Origin: [Phialemoniopsis] sp. UDSM-2020
Taxonomy: Eukaryota > Ascomycota > Sordariomycetes > Thyridiales > Thyridiaceae
Direction of reading: 5' to 3'
Assembly: GCA_018873225.1 (NCBI GenBank)
Contig: JAEILZ010000006.1
Span: forward strand, 992,001 to 1,056,000
DNA: 64,000 bases
The notes under the pieces: model-generated
The model's input: the letters and a program-made list of their open reading frames with translations, nothing else
What the model was told of the DNA's origin: nothing
Databases searched by the model: none
Translations under genes and position numbers: made by a program
Shown: piece after piece, positions 23,045-35,162 of the stretch
Numbering within the stretch: position 1 is the first letter of the stretch
Layout of the letters: the number at the start of each line of letters is the position of its first letter

Positions 23045-23728
23045 CTAGATGAGGCCGAGGAGACCGGCTGCGAGGCCCTTGAGGACATCATCGAGGATGA
23101 GCTTGACAGCGAGCAGGAGACCGTCGACGACCTTGTCGAGGCAGCGAATCAGACCGCTGAGGGCAACGATGAGGGGAGTGAGGTAGACGAGGACACAGCC
23201 TAGACATGGTTGTTAGTATAAGCAAACTTCATAAAGAGTTCGCCATGTGGATCATGCTGCACTTACCAAGACCGAGCTTGATGATGACAAACTTCAGGGT
23301 GCAAGTGATCTCGTAGACGAGACCCTTGACCTTGATCAGGAGACAGCTGTGGTCACAGCCACCGTTGCGGCGCTCAACCCAAAACTCGCGCTTGGACAGG
23401 ATCTTGGTGGCCGAGGTCAGGGCGTCGGTGATGCCCTGGAAGTCGGGGGCGAGGGCCGCGGCGGCGGCGTTCTGCTCCAGAAGGTTGGGGTTCTCAGGGG
23501 CCGCAGTGGTGGTCTTGTCTATTGGTGTTTATTGGTTAGTTATCATGTGCCATCAAAGTTGAGAAAAAGCGGTATGTGGATCTTACTGATGTTGGCAGTG
23601 TAGCCCTGGATCTGGGTCAGCAGGCTGTCGATCTCGGTGGCCTGGCTGTCCAGCTGGCGCTCAGAGATGACGGGAGTAGCGAACGCGCTGGCGGCGAGGG
23701 CGAGGAGAGTGACAAAGATGGCCTTCAT
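23045..23728 (-). CDS. Small secreted protein with amphipathic C-terminus
   Basis: Three exons, 23587-23728, 23267-23518 and 23045-23199, with introns of 68 and 67 nt, give 182 aa. Residues 1-18 form a clear signal peptide. The middle is Ala/Gln/Asn-rich. The C-terminal half has five Cys (GGCDHSC, ITC, GC, RC) and a strongly hydrophobic helical stretch ending in DDVLKGLAAGLLGLI. That pattern suggests a surface-active or membrane-interacting secreted protein, but it does not have the eight-Cys hydrophobin pattern. I do not recognise a family. All splice sites are canonical (GTAAGA/TAG and GTAAGT/TAG). Confidence 0.8.
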
Positions 23729-25231
23729 GTTGACGGTTTACTTGGGTTTCTCAAAAAGAAGAGAGAGAAAGATGCTGAAGAAGCAAAGCGAGAAAGGCAA
23801 AGAAGCTGAGGGACTGGAGCTTTGAAGTCTGAAGTCTGAACTCGAAGATGCTGGTGAAGAAGGAAGAGATGGACTTGAGATCGAGGGAAGATGGTCGAGT
23901 ATTTATGTTTTTCGTCGCTGCTCAGAGACTGCTCGAGATATCTCGACTTCGATCTAGATCTCACATGTGCTGTTGCCTCTCTGCAGAGTCCCAAGTCCTT
24001 CTCGAGACCTGATGTGATCTTCGATACCGGCAATGCAGCCCTTGAGCACCATCCAGCCTACGATAAGGCCACTTCGAGGTCCACTCAGCGGCACCTGGGC
24101 GCCCTTCGAGACGCTCGATGATGTCAATCATTTCCGTTTTCTGTCAGGAGGCCTAGGTCCAAGCACGATTTCCCTGATTCTCGAGTTTCCAATCTCTGGG
24201 ACGTCGGAAGCCACGACATATTAAGCATCCCTAGGCCTGCGGAAGAAAGAGGAAATCGTTGGCGTCGATCGACGCACGTTTTGATGAATGTCACCTCTTG
24301 AGAGCCGTGAAAGAAGGCCCAGGCAATATAGGCGGAAAATAAAGTGCCAGATTACTCGCGATAATGGTTCAAACCAGAGCCAAGACCTGGTCGCGAAGGA
24401 CACAAAGCTGGACGGCTATCAGAGCCGACCTCCGAGCCGTTGAGCTCCGGAAGAGGTCGTAGCGACGGTGCAAGAGAAAAATAGGACTACACGATCCAAT
24501 GAGAGGGCGTACCGCCCCCTCCAAAGGGCAATAGGGAGGGAGGAGAGGGTTGCACGGCGAGCAAGGCGAATCGAGCGCTGAGGTGTGGCAGCAGTGTGCC
24601 TGGTGGCCCTTGGGACGCCGGCCCCTCCCCCGAGATCCAGTAGATGCAATGAAAAGACAACTCAGCACTCTAAGGACCGTTACGATCTAGATTTGCTACT
24701 ACCTCCGGGCGCCACAGCGTGCCTGGCGTACCTTGTCGATGCAACTCGATGATGTCAGATGGCATGAGCAAGCGCTCAGGAGATGTCTTGTTTATACACA
24801 CTATGGACCATCAACAACGAATCGACGGGCTTGTCATACCGAGTCACTGCTGGCTTGATCATTGCAGAATTCAACAATTAGAGATTCCCGGGTGTCTGGG
24901 GCGATCTGCCGTCCGAGAGATGAAAGGCCTTCCTGGACCCAATTCTGGGAGTTGTCAAAGAGCCGCAACCCAGGTTTTACCCAATGCTTATCCCTCAGAC
25001 AGGAATGATTTACCTGGCAACGACAGCTAGTGAACTAGGGGGGGCTGCCCATCTCCCGGGCAAAGGCAAACGGACTCGTCCGACAACGGCAGAAGACCGC
25101 GGGCTGTCCCTTGGAGAGGTCCACACCGGCCGGCCAATAGGAGTCAAAGGGGCTTGATGTTGCATCTTCAGCCGTTTCTGTAGAGTATATCTAAAAAAGG
25201 GTGTTCGAAGTCCCGGCAAGCGAGTGGTGGC
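23729..25231. other. Gene-free spacer
   Basis: No supported gene. The left ~200 bases are the promoter and leader of the small secreted protein gene. Confidence 0.45.
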
Positions 25232-25897
25232 ATGCATATGAGGCGGATGCATGGCCAATTTATCCAAGAAATGACTGCTGGGCTGGGAAATGCGGGGAAC
25301 ACATTCTGGGGAAAGACAGTCAATCTGACCATTAATCTAGGGAGTGTGTGCAGATGGGACGACCGGGAGCACATTTGCAAAGTTGATCGAGATGACTCGG
25401 TGGCGTTCGCGTTGTGCATCGAGTGGTTGGGCGAGGAGGAGGTTACCACATATTGGCGTATACTGCCATGTTGTCGGCAGTGCTATGTGCTCGACCGGAG
25501 CCTGGATGACTGGCTGAGGTCTCATATCGAGATGTCTTGGCAGAAGGGAGAGAAGTCTAGAGAAAGTGTACTCGGTGGTTGTCTGCCGGACCAGGAGCCT
25601 CACATCCAGGAGCGAGGTGCACCATGGGCGCTTTGCAATATCCGCCTGGTCCATGAGTGGTGGCGCTTAAGAGAGTTGGATGTCGGTGGATCTTTGGCAA
25701 CCCGAAGCAATTTCCGGGACTATTGGCAGTCCTTCACGTTGCGAGATATGAATGCATCGAGGTTTCCCGGGTGCACTGTCGATCTCTTCCCGATCTGTTG
25801 CATGTCATCTGTAGACTTTACCAAACAGCCCTTCCGGCGACATGAAGCCTTTGTTTTTTGCTGCTCATCACGATTATTCGCTCGCAAGAGTTCCTGA
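25232..25897 (+). CDS. Possible Cys/Trp-rich hypothetical protein
   Basis: An ATG-started open frame of 221 aa, uninterrupted. It contains Cys pairs (LPCCRQC, ICC, FCC) and many Trp, with a helical middle (DRSLDDWLRSHIEMSW). No signal peptide or known domain. Codon bias is weaker than in the well-supported genes and the C-terminal ~40 residues look random, so the real gene may splice elsewhere or this may be chance or a decayed gene. Confidence 0.38.
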   Translation: MHMRRMHGQFIQEMTAGLGNAGNTFWGKTVNLTINLGSVCRWDDREHICKVDRDDSVAFALCIEWLGEEEVTTYWRILPCCRQCYVLDRSLDDWLRSHIEMSWQKGEKSRESVLGGCLPDQEPHIQERGAPWALCNIRLVHEWWRLRELDVGGSLATRSNFRDYWQSFTLRDMNASRFPGCTVDLFPICCMSSVDFTKQPFRRHEAFVFCCSSRLFARKSS

Positions 25898-27147
25898 GAA
25901 AGGCCACTTAGCGCAGCATTCCTCATCTGGATATGGAAGACGATTGTCCTGGCTCCGTGAGTTTGAGTGCGATGACGATAGTGTGCAGACTTCGCAGGCA
26001 ACGCCTCCTCATCTGAACCGTGCTGAACGTGTCTCTGGGTGTAAGCGAGTATCTCTGCCAGCCGAGGTGACATCGCGCCGTGTCGACTCCACGGCCCGGA
26101 ATTAGCTGAGGTAGGGAGATCTGCCACCCCCTGCAGCACCTGTCGGTAAAAGCAAAACTTTCACAGCCGTTGCTATCGCCATGCTACTGCTGATCATCTT
26201 CCCTTCGCTGACCTTGCAGGGGTGCTGAGCCCAGAGGACGATCTTGACCGCGCAGGAGAGGGTCAGCTCCTTCCCGCGGTGGGAAGGAGATGCAAGTGTA
26301 AAGTGCTGAAGGAACATTACGAGGCGTCGATTGAGAAGGAAGACGGTTCAGATCGCCGGCTTTCGCTCTGTGATGGTGTCTGGAAGAGGGCTGAGCTGTA
26401 ATAGAAAGGGGCGAGGAGCCAGGAACCTGGGTTGTGGAAACTCCTAGCAGATCACAAAGCAAGAAGAAGCCAAGTCGTCTCTAATTTACCTTACCAAATT
26501 CATCTCAGGATGCGAGAAAACGCCCTTTACTCGTGACTGTGATCAGACAAGTCCGTTTTGACTCAGAGGAAAAGGTCTGTGGCCTCCCAAAAGCCCACCT
26601 CCCCTCTTGTTGTTGTGCTTGTCTTAAACAGCCCCTCGAAGAGGCTCCGTGCGATGAAACATGTAACTCAGTCTCGACCGTTCCGCGACAAGGTGAGTGG
26701 TTTACGAAGGAACTGCAAGCATGCATGACAGCCATTGGTGATGGTCCTGGCGTGGAGGGCATGGAGAAATAGTTAACTTCAAGTTTGACAGGCCCATCTA
26801 TGCTGCGAAGAACCTGGCCGACTATACCCTGGAGTCTCTTTGTTCAGATGAGCAAAGCCACACAATACCACTCAGGACAAAGGGCGCGATGGAACTTCCT
26901 TGTTCACGACACAAAGACTAGCGAAACAATGCTCTTTAAGTCAGTGAACAATACAAATCTCAGCATGGATATATAATGTGGCAAGAGATTGCTCGAGTAA
27001 GCCAATATTTTCTTCTGTTTTACATGCTCGATCAAGACGACACATCCATCAAGAACTTGTTTCCACAGACCGGGAATTATTTTGGTACATCGTTGTTATT
27101 CCTCCAGCAGACACACTCGAACTACCTACAGCGAGACGAAGGTCGCC
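25898..27147. other. Gene-poor spacer
   Basis: Only short, unconvincing frames. The best is 26533-26772 (+), Cys-rich and 79 codons, which might be an exon of an unrecognised gene. Confidence 0.4.
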
Positions 27148-27978
27148 ATGTGCATCCTACGTTCTACCCACCGCCTTGTATGTGATGTGCGTCCAACCAT
27201 CACCGATTTCAACGACCCCGAGAGATCAATGGTGGTGCCCTACGCTCCGCCGACACCCTGCTATTGCGGACGAGGCGAACACATCTCTTCCCAACAACGA
27301 TGCAGCGTGCACGACTGTTGCGCTGTGGTCACTGAGTTGATTCGCTGTCCCAAGGGTCAGGTATGTCTCCAGCCCGTCTCGTATCATGTGTACGAGCAAG
27401 ATTTGGAAATCTCTGCAGTGTGCTGGAAATGGGTCGACATTATCATCGACGACCACATAGCGCTCATCGAGCCCTCGAAGAATATGACAATCCCTCACTC
27501 GCCGCTGTTTATAGAGGCGCGAGCTGCCTACCTCAGGTATAGATTGGAAGCACAGAACTTCATGACGGAACTGACACGGGCAGCACGATCCATTGAGAAG
27601 ATGTGGGCGATAGAGCTAGGACTGGCCGGACTCGAGTCATCGCCGCAGAGGAAGCTGACCGAGTACATGGTGGAGGCGACACAGGAGAAATATGTGCGCA
27701 TCTACACACAATGGACGAGTAACTTCGCTCGCATGGACGCAAGCCTCGCCCTTTGGGGTAAGATACTCGGTAGGTGCCAAGCACGGGGCGAGGGCATGAT
27801 TGCTGGCATTGAGCCCGAAGCGCACCGGATCACTCAGACGCAGGCCTGGAATGACAGCTGGGCCGCCTGCATCCCACGTCACCCACTTTCGCTCGGCGAG
27901 ATCCAGGAGCCTCCAGCATTGTGGACGAGTTTTGTGGGCACCTGGAGTGACGGCCCCTGGCTGGACCACATGCAGTAA
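27148..27978 (+). CDS. Cys-rich hypothetical fungal protein
   Basis: Single exon, 276 aa from the first ATG at 27148. The N-terminal third holds clustered Cys/His (PCYCGRGEH, CSVHDCC, RCPKGQVC) that could bind zinc. The remainder is mostly helical and Trp-containing (IEARAAYLRYRLEAQNFMTE; EKYVRIYTQW). No signal peptide or membrane helix. The layout resembles uncharacterised cytosolic fungal proteins that begin with a short Cys/His-rich module. An upstream exon cannot be excluded. Antisense frames of over 100 codons exist but have poorer composition. Confidence 0.65.
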   Translation: MCILRSTHRLVCDVRPTITDFNDPERSMVVPYAPPTPCYCGRGEHISSQQRCSVHDCCAVVTELIRCPKGQVCLQPVSYHVYEQDLEISAVCWKWVDIIIDDHIALIEPSKNMTIPHSPLFIEARAAYLRYRLEAQNFMTELTRAARSIEKMWAIELGLAGLESSPQRKLTEYMVEATQEKYVRIYTQWTSNFARMDASLALWGKILGRCQARGEGMIAGIEPEAHRITQTQAWNDSWAACIPRHPLSLGEIQEPPALWTSFVGTWSDGPWLDHMQ

Positions 27979-28797
27979 ACGCCAACGTAGGTCGGACAAG
28001 TCTCAACCGATTTGAAGAGTAGGCGTAGTTGTGAGCCATTCATATAGATAGACATGATGACTCGCCATTTCCTTTCATTCTGGCAGCTAATTAGAAGCCA
28101 ATATACTACATGTTATCGAGTACCTCCCCCAGGCAGACTTCTGCAGTGACCACTTCGCGCTAGGAATTCCATCTGCATTAATCGACGCTGATTCGGCACC
28201 TTCGGATCTCGAAATTCATGTGCTTTCCCCTTTTGGGGCGTGGCGTTTGTTTTCATTCCCCGTCTTTGGGCGGGCTAGTATGGTCTGCCGTGTTGTTGGA
28301 ATGTGGCCGTCCACAATGATATGAGCCTGTTGTGGAGATGATCTCCAAACACACACACACCTCGACTGTCGAACCGAGATTCAGGAAACCGTTGTAAATA
28401 TTCCAACCCACTTAATCTGGGCGGCCCCTGCAGTAGTCGCTCAGCCCAAGAGGCTGCGGAAGAGGTCGAAGGATCCGAGGAATGTCCAGTCTCACAGTCT
28501 TGACGCAATTGAGTTTTGCGCAACCCAAGAAAAGACATGACCAGCGTTGGAATGAAACAACAAGGCCAACGCGCCCGACGGACCTCAGATCATGTCTTGA
28601 TCGATATAATACGGCGCCTGGCAGCAGGCAAAATCCCTGATCCCATCGAGATCAGTCCGTCTGTTCTTGTTCCTCTTACACAAGCTGGGTTAGAAGAGCA
28701 AAGAAATAGTCCGGAAGCTCGAACCTGTCATCGGTAAAAGTTGCGGGGCCATTGACATTGAGTCCGGCACTTTTTGCACCCCCCACCCACCTTCATC
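27979..28797. other. Intergenic region
   Basis: No gene seen. A short CA repeat lies near 28350-28362. Presumed promoter of the hydrolase-like gene at the right end. Confidence 0.5.
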
Positions 28798-30481
28798 ATG
28801 CCTTGGCTGTCGAGCGGCTCCCCGTCGCCGCAGGGGTCGCCCCGGATGTCATCGCCACCCCAGACATCCTCGGAGCCGTCCATCACCTACATCCCCCCGC
28901 TCATCGATGGTGCTTGCGGCTCGCTCCCTCAGGTACACCAATCACCCATCGCCCTCGTTCGGAGTGATGCTCGACGTTTCGCCCGCCGTATGCCCGCTAT
29001 CGCCAGAGCTGCTTGGACCAATTACAATGCCCGCCGCAAGGAGACATCATGGAGGGACATGGGTGAGATGGCCCTACAAATGTTGGTCTCTGGCATCGAA
29101 ATGTACGCCCTCGTATCTCTGATACCGCTGTGGCTCTGCCTGCCGGGAGTCTTGTTCTGCGCTTGGCTGGCACTGTGCATGACTCTTGTGATGGGTATCT
29201 GCCGGATGCTGAACGCAGATGACGAGGTCATCCGCTATTCCGCTACTGCTTCGACTAACTCCGAGAGTTTCTCCATGGGCCCTGAGCTGGAGGACGAGCG
29301 CTGGATCTTTATTGGGGGCATGGGCACAAGGTAAATTCCCTGAGACACCCAAATATACCGTTTAGGGAATATGTTGGCTCACACTGCGTCACAGCTCACG
29401 AACACTGGCCAAGTCGACGTTGCCCAAGGTATCCAAGCTCTTCAATCGCCCCATCACCGCCGTCCAGATGTTCACCTGGGGACTCCCATTCGATTTTCTG
29501 GCCATGGTCATGCAACGTTCGCTCGGTCTATCCAGCAGTGCCCCGCAAACTCTGTACAACCAACTCCGCGTCGCTCTCCTGGACACCAGGCTTCACCGCG
29601 TGGTGGTCCTTGCTCACAACCAGGGCGCCATCACCACATCTCAGGTTCTCTCCCGACTCTACGCCGATGTACCAAGTGAGAAGCTAGCCCGTCTCGAGAT
29701 CTACACCTTTGGATCTCTTGCCAGCGAGTTTGTCATCCCGGTGGGTGACCCGAAGCCGGCCAAGGAGCAGAACGGCCAGCACGACTTTGTTGCCGAGCGC
29801 CGCGAACCCCATATTGAGCATTTTGCGCATGCAAGCGACCCCTGGGCCCAGCTTGGCGTCATCCGCAGCGTCAAGGAAGACCTCGAAGGTCGGTACTGCG
29901 GTGGTGTCTTTGTCATCAACAACTACAACGGCAAAACCACTTTCGGGAAGGAAGCACTGGTCCCGGCCATGCAGCTCGAGGACTACCTCAGATGCCTCTT
30001 CCCAGCTCCCGCCAAGCAGCAACTGCCGTTCCAGCAGCCCCCATCGCCCATCTCGGCCCCCGGATCGCCCATATCGCCAATGGGCCCACCGACGCCGGGC
30101 GTGACAGGCGTCCCCGGCTTCACCTCCATGGCTGGCCCTCGCAGCATCCTGGACTCCATCATGGCTATCGACCGTGAAGTCGCCGAGAAGCGCGAGTTCA
30201 CCGCCATGGCAAACCACCCTCTGCTGACGCGCGGGGGCAAGGACAAGAAGAAGCGCCTCAGCTGGACCGGCCTCGGAGCCATGGCAGGCGGCCGCAACGG
30301 CATCATGGACGGCGTTCGCGGCCTCGAGATGGCTCGCAAGGGCTGCAAGGACTGCGACGGGCACCGGGGTCGCGAGGTTAGCTGGCTTGTGCGCTACGTC
30401 AACATCGGACAGTACATGATGGACCCCAAGGAGATGATGGGCATGCGTCCCGAGGGCCCTGCCATGGGGCGGATGCAGTGA
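28798..30481 (+). CDS. Membrane-associated alpha/beta-hydrolase-like protein, nucleophile Ser replaced by Asn
   Basis: Two exons, 28798-29330 and 29395-30481, joined over a 64-nt intron, give 539 aa. The N-terminus is Ser/Pro-rich. Residues ~100-145 are a long hydrophobic region (one or two membrane helices or a hairpin). The second half has a DUF676/lipase-like core: WIFIGGMGT, then VVVLAHNQGAITTSQVLSRL, where a hydrolase would have G-H-S-Q-G; here the elbow is A-H-Asn253-Q-G. LEIYTFGSLASEF and PHIEHFAHASDPWAQLG follow, in the positions of the acid and His motifs. The C-terminal tail is Pro-rich then basic (GKDKKKRLSW). The fold assignment is by motif order. Without the Ser it is probably not a classical esterase and may act as a scaffold or lipid-binding protein. 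Confidence 0.85.
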
Positions 30482-33400
30482 TCTTTCTTCCTCTCTCTCA
30501 CTCACAGACGTGCTTCTTACTTTTTACACGGATACCTCTATCGCGTTTTCGAAAACGACAATACCCTCTACAAGTAATCTTTATTCCTTTTCTCTCTCTT
30601 CACTGTCTCATTGTTAAGGATCGGCGACCCGTGGGCTGCCTGCCTGCATTACACTACACTACCCTCATGTAGCACTATCACGAGATCGGACATTATGATG
30701 TATAACCACCTAATATCGTGGGATGTAATGGCAAGATGCCGAAAATTAGTATGGGCCTTAATAAGGAAACTAGTTGGTAGCGTTGCATGATCTTTGATAT
30801 CTCTGATTCATGTTTAACAACAAAGGAACATCAAGCCGCAGGTCTGATGACAAGCACGTGAAAGCCGCAAGTGAGACATCCCCAGATTGTTTATATTTAC
30901 CCACAGATAACAAGATCCACACATGGGCACACCCGGCTGACGCTGGTATGGAGTTAAATAAGCTGGGCCGTCGTAGGCTGCTTTCGTCGAATGCCATTGC
31001 TTAGCTGATAACGGAATGTGGACTAAAAGCACGCCTGGATCTTTGGGGCGTTTCGACTGGCCAAGTGGCAACAGATATGAAGTCAAAAGACTGCCATGGC
31101 ATCCGATTGGATTGTGGTTCAAGCATGTGAAAGACCTTTGCAAGTCTGTGTCGCGGTAGAACGGGCCCGACCCAGTATCGCAATCGAATCCTGGATCCCC
31201 TAGTCTAATATCTTGCTCACTTGCCTCCCCTTTATCGTTTCCCTCTACGGATTTTGGAGGAAGGACCCCGGCCCCTATTGAGTAGAGACACTAACTGGAC
31301 ATGTGGTTCCTCCACGAAGATCGTATCTTCCCCTTCGTTGACGCGACTTTGTGTGATTAGCTCCTATTTACTTGCTGATTATCAAGTGCCAAGCCGTAGA
31401 CATGTCGTTAATTTCATGACGGACCTCTTTGCGTGTGACTCCTCAGACTGCAGCAGCAATTGACAATGCTCGGATGCAGGTAGGCAGAAGAGTAAGGCAC
31501 GAATGTTGTGTATCGTGTTCTATCACGTTGCTGTCAATGACTAGAGTCGTTTCACAACTGTAAACAACCCGAATCACGTATGCACTACAGCCTAATACAG
31601 CTTCATACTTTCAATCAGCTAGAATAGCACGGAAGATTGCGTCAGGGGAATGGCAATCAGATAGGATTCAAGCTGACTCTCAAGATTTGAAGCATACTTG
31701 CCCATGTTCACTGAATCTCAATGTACATCCTTGGTGCTCATACATGATGTTTGGCTTGGCCGACTGTATTGCTTTTGGATGTGCGTCTTTGAGGGCACGA
31801 GTTACCACAGGCTGCTCATCCTATTAACGTTATGGCATCACTATGCAAGCCTCGCCACAGACCACAAGGTTTTCACAGAGGCCACGATCCTATCAAACGC
31901 TTGCATCTCTAAGAACTACCTGATGAATGCCTATCGAGCGCAAAGCCCTTCAAGGTAAATCAGCTCGTACGAAGGTCCGATTTGACCATGCTTAAATGTA
32001 TTGTGTTGAAGTTGGTTGAAGCCAGTATGAGCCACGATCTTTATATCCAAGCCTCCCGGATTTCGAGGCAGACAACAAATGGGATGATAGTGGTGATAAT
32101 GACGTTGCTGTATGCGACCCGTAACCCGATGTATTTGACAGGCACTTTGAAGTCCCTAGTCCACCGCTAGGAATGAGACATTACCAGGGAAGTCTCAGAC
32201 CCCAGTGATAGAGTTCGCCGATACATGGTGTGGTGACTGTGATCGGTTTCATGCATGACTCGCGCGAAGTTCACTTGTAGACTGTAGTTTACAATGGGAG
32301 GAGCGTGTCATGGACGACTATAGAGGCCGCAAATAGACCTAGCATACTCTCTATGAGAGGTACCCGTCTCTAACTCGTTGCTGGATTTCCTGACTTGGAG
32401 AATGGGAGCCGAGGTTGAGGGTTATCCGCATCGTCCAACCTCTGTGCTGTCTAGCAAATTCATGTCCAGTCGCCATGTAGCATCAGAATCTTCTCCGATG
32501 TAGACAACCACCCATAGTCGGGCAGGGAGCGTGTTCGTGGCTGCACGTGATTGGCTGAAGTGGCTGGCATTGACGTGTCACGGGTGCTGTAGAGGGCTTG
32601 TAATGGTCCACTCACATATAGTCTTGGATGGGGCCCTCATCGGCTATCATGCATGCAGCAGGGTTGAAAGAGAGTAAGCAAGCAGCCGTTTGTGATCAGT
32701 CAGAGAAACATGCAGCAGGTGGCCAATAGCAGCGAGCTCGGAGCCATCGAGATTGAAAAGCTGCCGTCTTGTCGGGCGTAGTACGACGGCGGTACGGGCA
32801 GCGTAAAGGAGGAGAGGATAGAGCGAGCAAGGCGGACAAGACAAGGAGACTATATAGGCCGACATGGTATACCCTGACCTGATGCGAAAAGGACTTGTCA
32901 ATGCGGGGATGACTAAAGCGAGGTGACGGTTGCAGTTGATGCGACATGAATGATGAATGATGATGAGTCTTGGTTCGGCTAGGCTTTCCGAATCGTGACC
33001 GACTTGATGAGCGGGGGAAACGAGTAGCGCCATTGTCGAGACGCAAGACATTGCTCAAGAAGGCTAGGTCGAGATGCGCTATCTCCGGGAGACAGTCTGT
33101 TGCTTGGTCTTGGCCAGGTTAAGCGAAGGTTCTGTCTGACTGTTGGTTCTAGTATTAGGAGTGTGCGACCGGGTGACAAGTCCGAGGAAGGACGGAGAGA
33201 GAAAGCGAGATCCGCGGATGGGAGTAGAATTGTAAGAGTGTGTGGTGTGTGTTGGTCCTTTTCTGTCGGGGTTTGTTGTGGCTTGCTATGCCATGCCTTC
33301 TACGTACAATGCGGGAGGGAGGGTACGTTTGCGGAAATAATCTAAAGAACCGAGCGAGGGAAGCCACACCGACTTTGTAAAAGTGACTACGGCTATCGTA

Positions 33401-35162
33401 GCACGGACGAACTAACATGAACTACGGAGTAAGTACTTTACCTAGTACGTACGACCACACATCCTCTAGAGTACGGGGTGCACGGCATGTCATGCGCATC
33501 TTCCTCGTAACGATTTCTATGTAGGGTATCGCGTATTGTGCATGATCAGAGCAGGAAAAGTCTACAAATACCAGCTCTGTGTCATGTGCGTGATTGCCCT
33601 CCCCCCTGCTCCGACAAACCACAGAACAATTGAGAAAGTGCATAGGGTTTCCTGCATGTGTGATTGCCCCACTTAAATGACCCTGGCTCGTAAAAAAAAG
33701 AATGGGACCAACAGTCGGGAAAGGGTAAGTACTTCCTCTTCTAGACAGTCCAGATAATGCTAGGTCCTCTCTCGGATGGCGCGATCATATGGAGTAGTTA
33801 CCTACGTAGGAGAAGCACGAGATCAATAAAAGCACAACAAGGTGAGAAGAAGAGAGGGAACATTGCACTGCAAATCGACGCTGAGCAACAAGAAGGAAAA
33901 TAAAAGAATGTAGTGTCCGGGTGACGATAAGTGAGGGAAGAAGAAAAGGACGAACGAACGAACCCATGCAAGCCCAAGTCGACGCCCGTCTGACCACTGG
34001 CGACCATTTGCGCCGGGGATCTTTCCTTTTTGTTCCGCGCCTAAAATTACGATTTCCACATCCTTCCACATCTAGCTCCATTCTACGCTCACACTTCCCT
34101 CACGCTACCACTCACCGCGCTGTATTTCGTACTTTAGACCACGGAAAATACACTCAGTCCCCATCTTTTCCCTCAATTCAATTCATTCTTCACACAACCA
34201 ACACAGCACAACATAACCCAACCCAACCCCCCAGCCACCAGGCCATATCCGCCGCATCCCCTCCCGGCGCAACACTCCTCCATGTCCGCATCAACGTGAG
34301 CGGGGGTCATCCTGGGACATGCCATCTGTCTCACCGGACACAGTTACAAACTTCTACCGTGCTCCATACTCCGCACATCGTACATCGTACATACTCCTTC
34401 ACCGCCCTCCCGGTAGCCAGCCTTCTCTACTAGAAGAAGTCCATAAACAGAGCGCTCTATAGACCCTGTTCAATACAACAAACCAAGCGCGACACGCATG
34501 CGCATACACATGAGACGGGAATGGGATCGGAGGCAGAGTCATCGCTAGCAGTTTTCTTCATCGGGGCCTCCTCTTCTCTCACCGACTTGGTCGCGCGACC
34601 ATCGTCGCATCACTACAGCGCGAATTAGAAACACTCCAGTCTTGTTGTTGTCTACCAAATGTACGTTTGTCTCGATCTGTAATGATATGATTTCTGCCGT
34701 CTATGTTTTCCTTGCAAGGATGAGTCGCAGGGCCTGAAATTGTATCAGCCACTCTGCGCTCGTTGCTTTTGTCAACCTCAGCGGGCAAACATTCATTCAA
34801 AATCCTTACCCACCTCTCGTTCAGCTCTAGAAGGTCTTTTCATTTTGCGCCCCTATTCAACTGCACAGATCAATCGCATGGTTGTAGAAGACTACGCCGC
34901 GCGCACTCACCAGCCCTCAGTCGCGTACGTTTCCTCATTTCACCAGATGCCATAGAGCAGTGCCCTGCGCGTATCTGCCGGCATCAACCCTCGCTCTTCC
35001 CTGCTCTCATGTGCAGATTTTTAAAGCCTCCGTTGTGCTACTTTCGCAACGCATTTGTGTTTAATCGTGGCGCCGATACAGCTGCTGATGCCCAACAGGT
35101 TCCCTATGCAGTCCACCAACCCCGCATATACTGATCAGTGCCGCTCAGGCTTTGTGAGCTGA
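30482..35162. other. 4.7 kb gene-poor spacer
   Basis: The longest gene-free stretch. Open frames are short and mutually overlapping with no domain, signal peptide or splice logic. Recurrent short motifs (CTACGGAGTA near 33422, its complement near 34366, TTACCTACGTAGG near 33797) are present. From ~33900 to 35160 the plus strand becomes C-rich and is probably promoter and leader of the 35163 gene. I see no transposon ends or tRNA. Confidence 0.5.

Noticed and set aside
32647..33051. 134-codon minus-strand frame
   Set aside because: Overlaps other frames of similar length, poor codon bias, no homology features.
33921..34433. 170-codon plus-strand frame
   Set aside because: His/Thr/Pro-rich translation of a C-rich leader-like region; no ATG start at its head and no domain.
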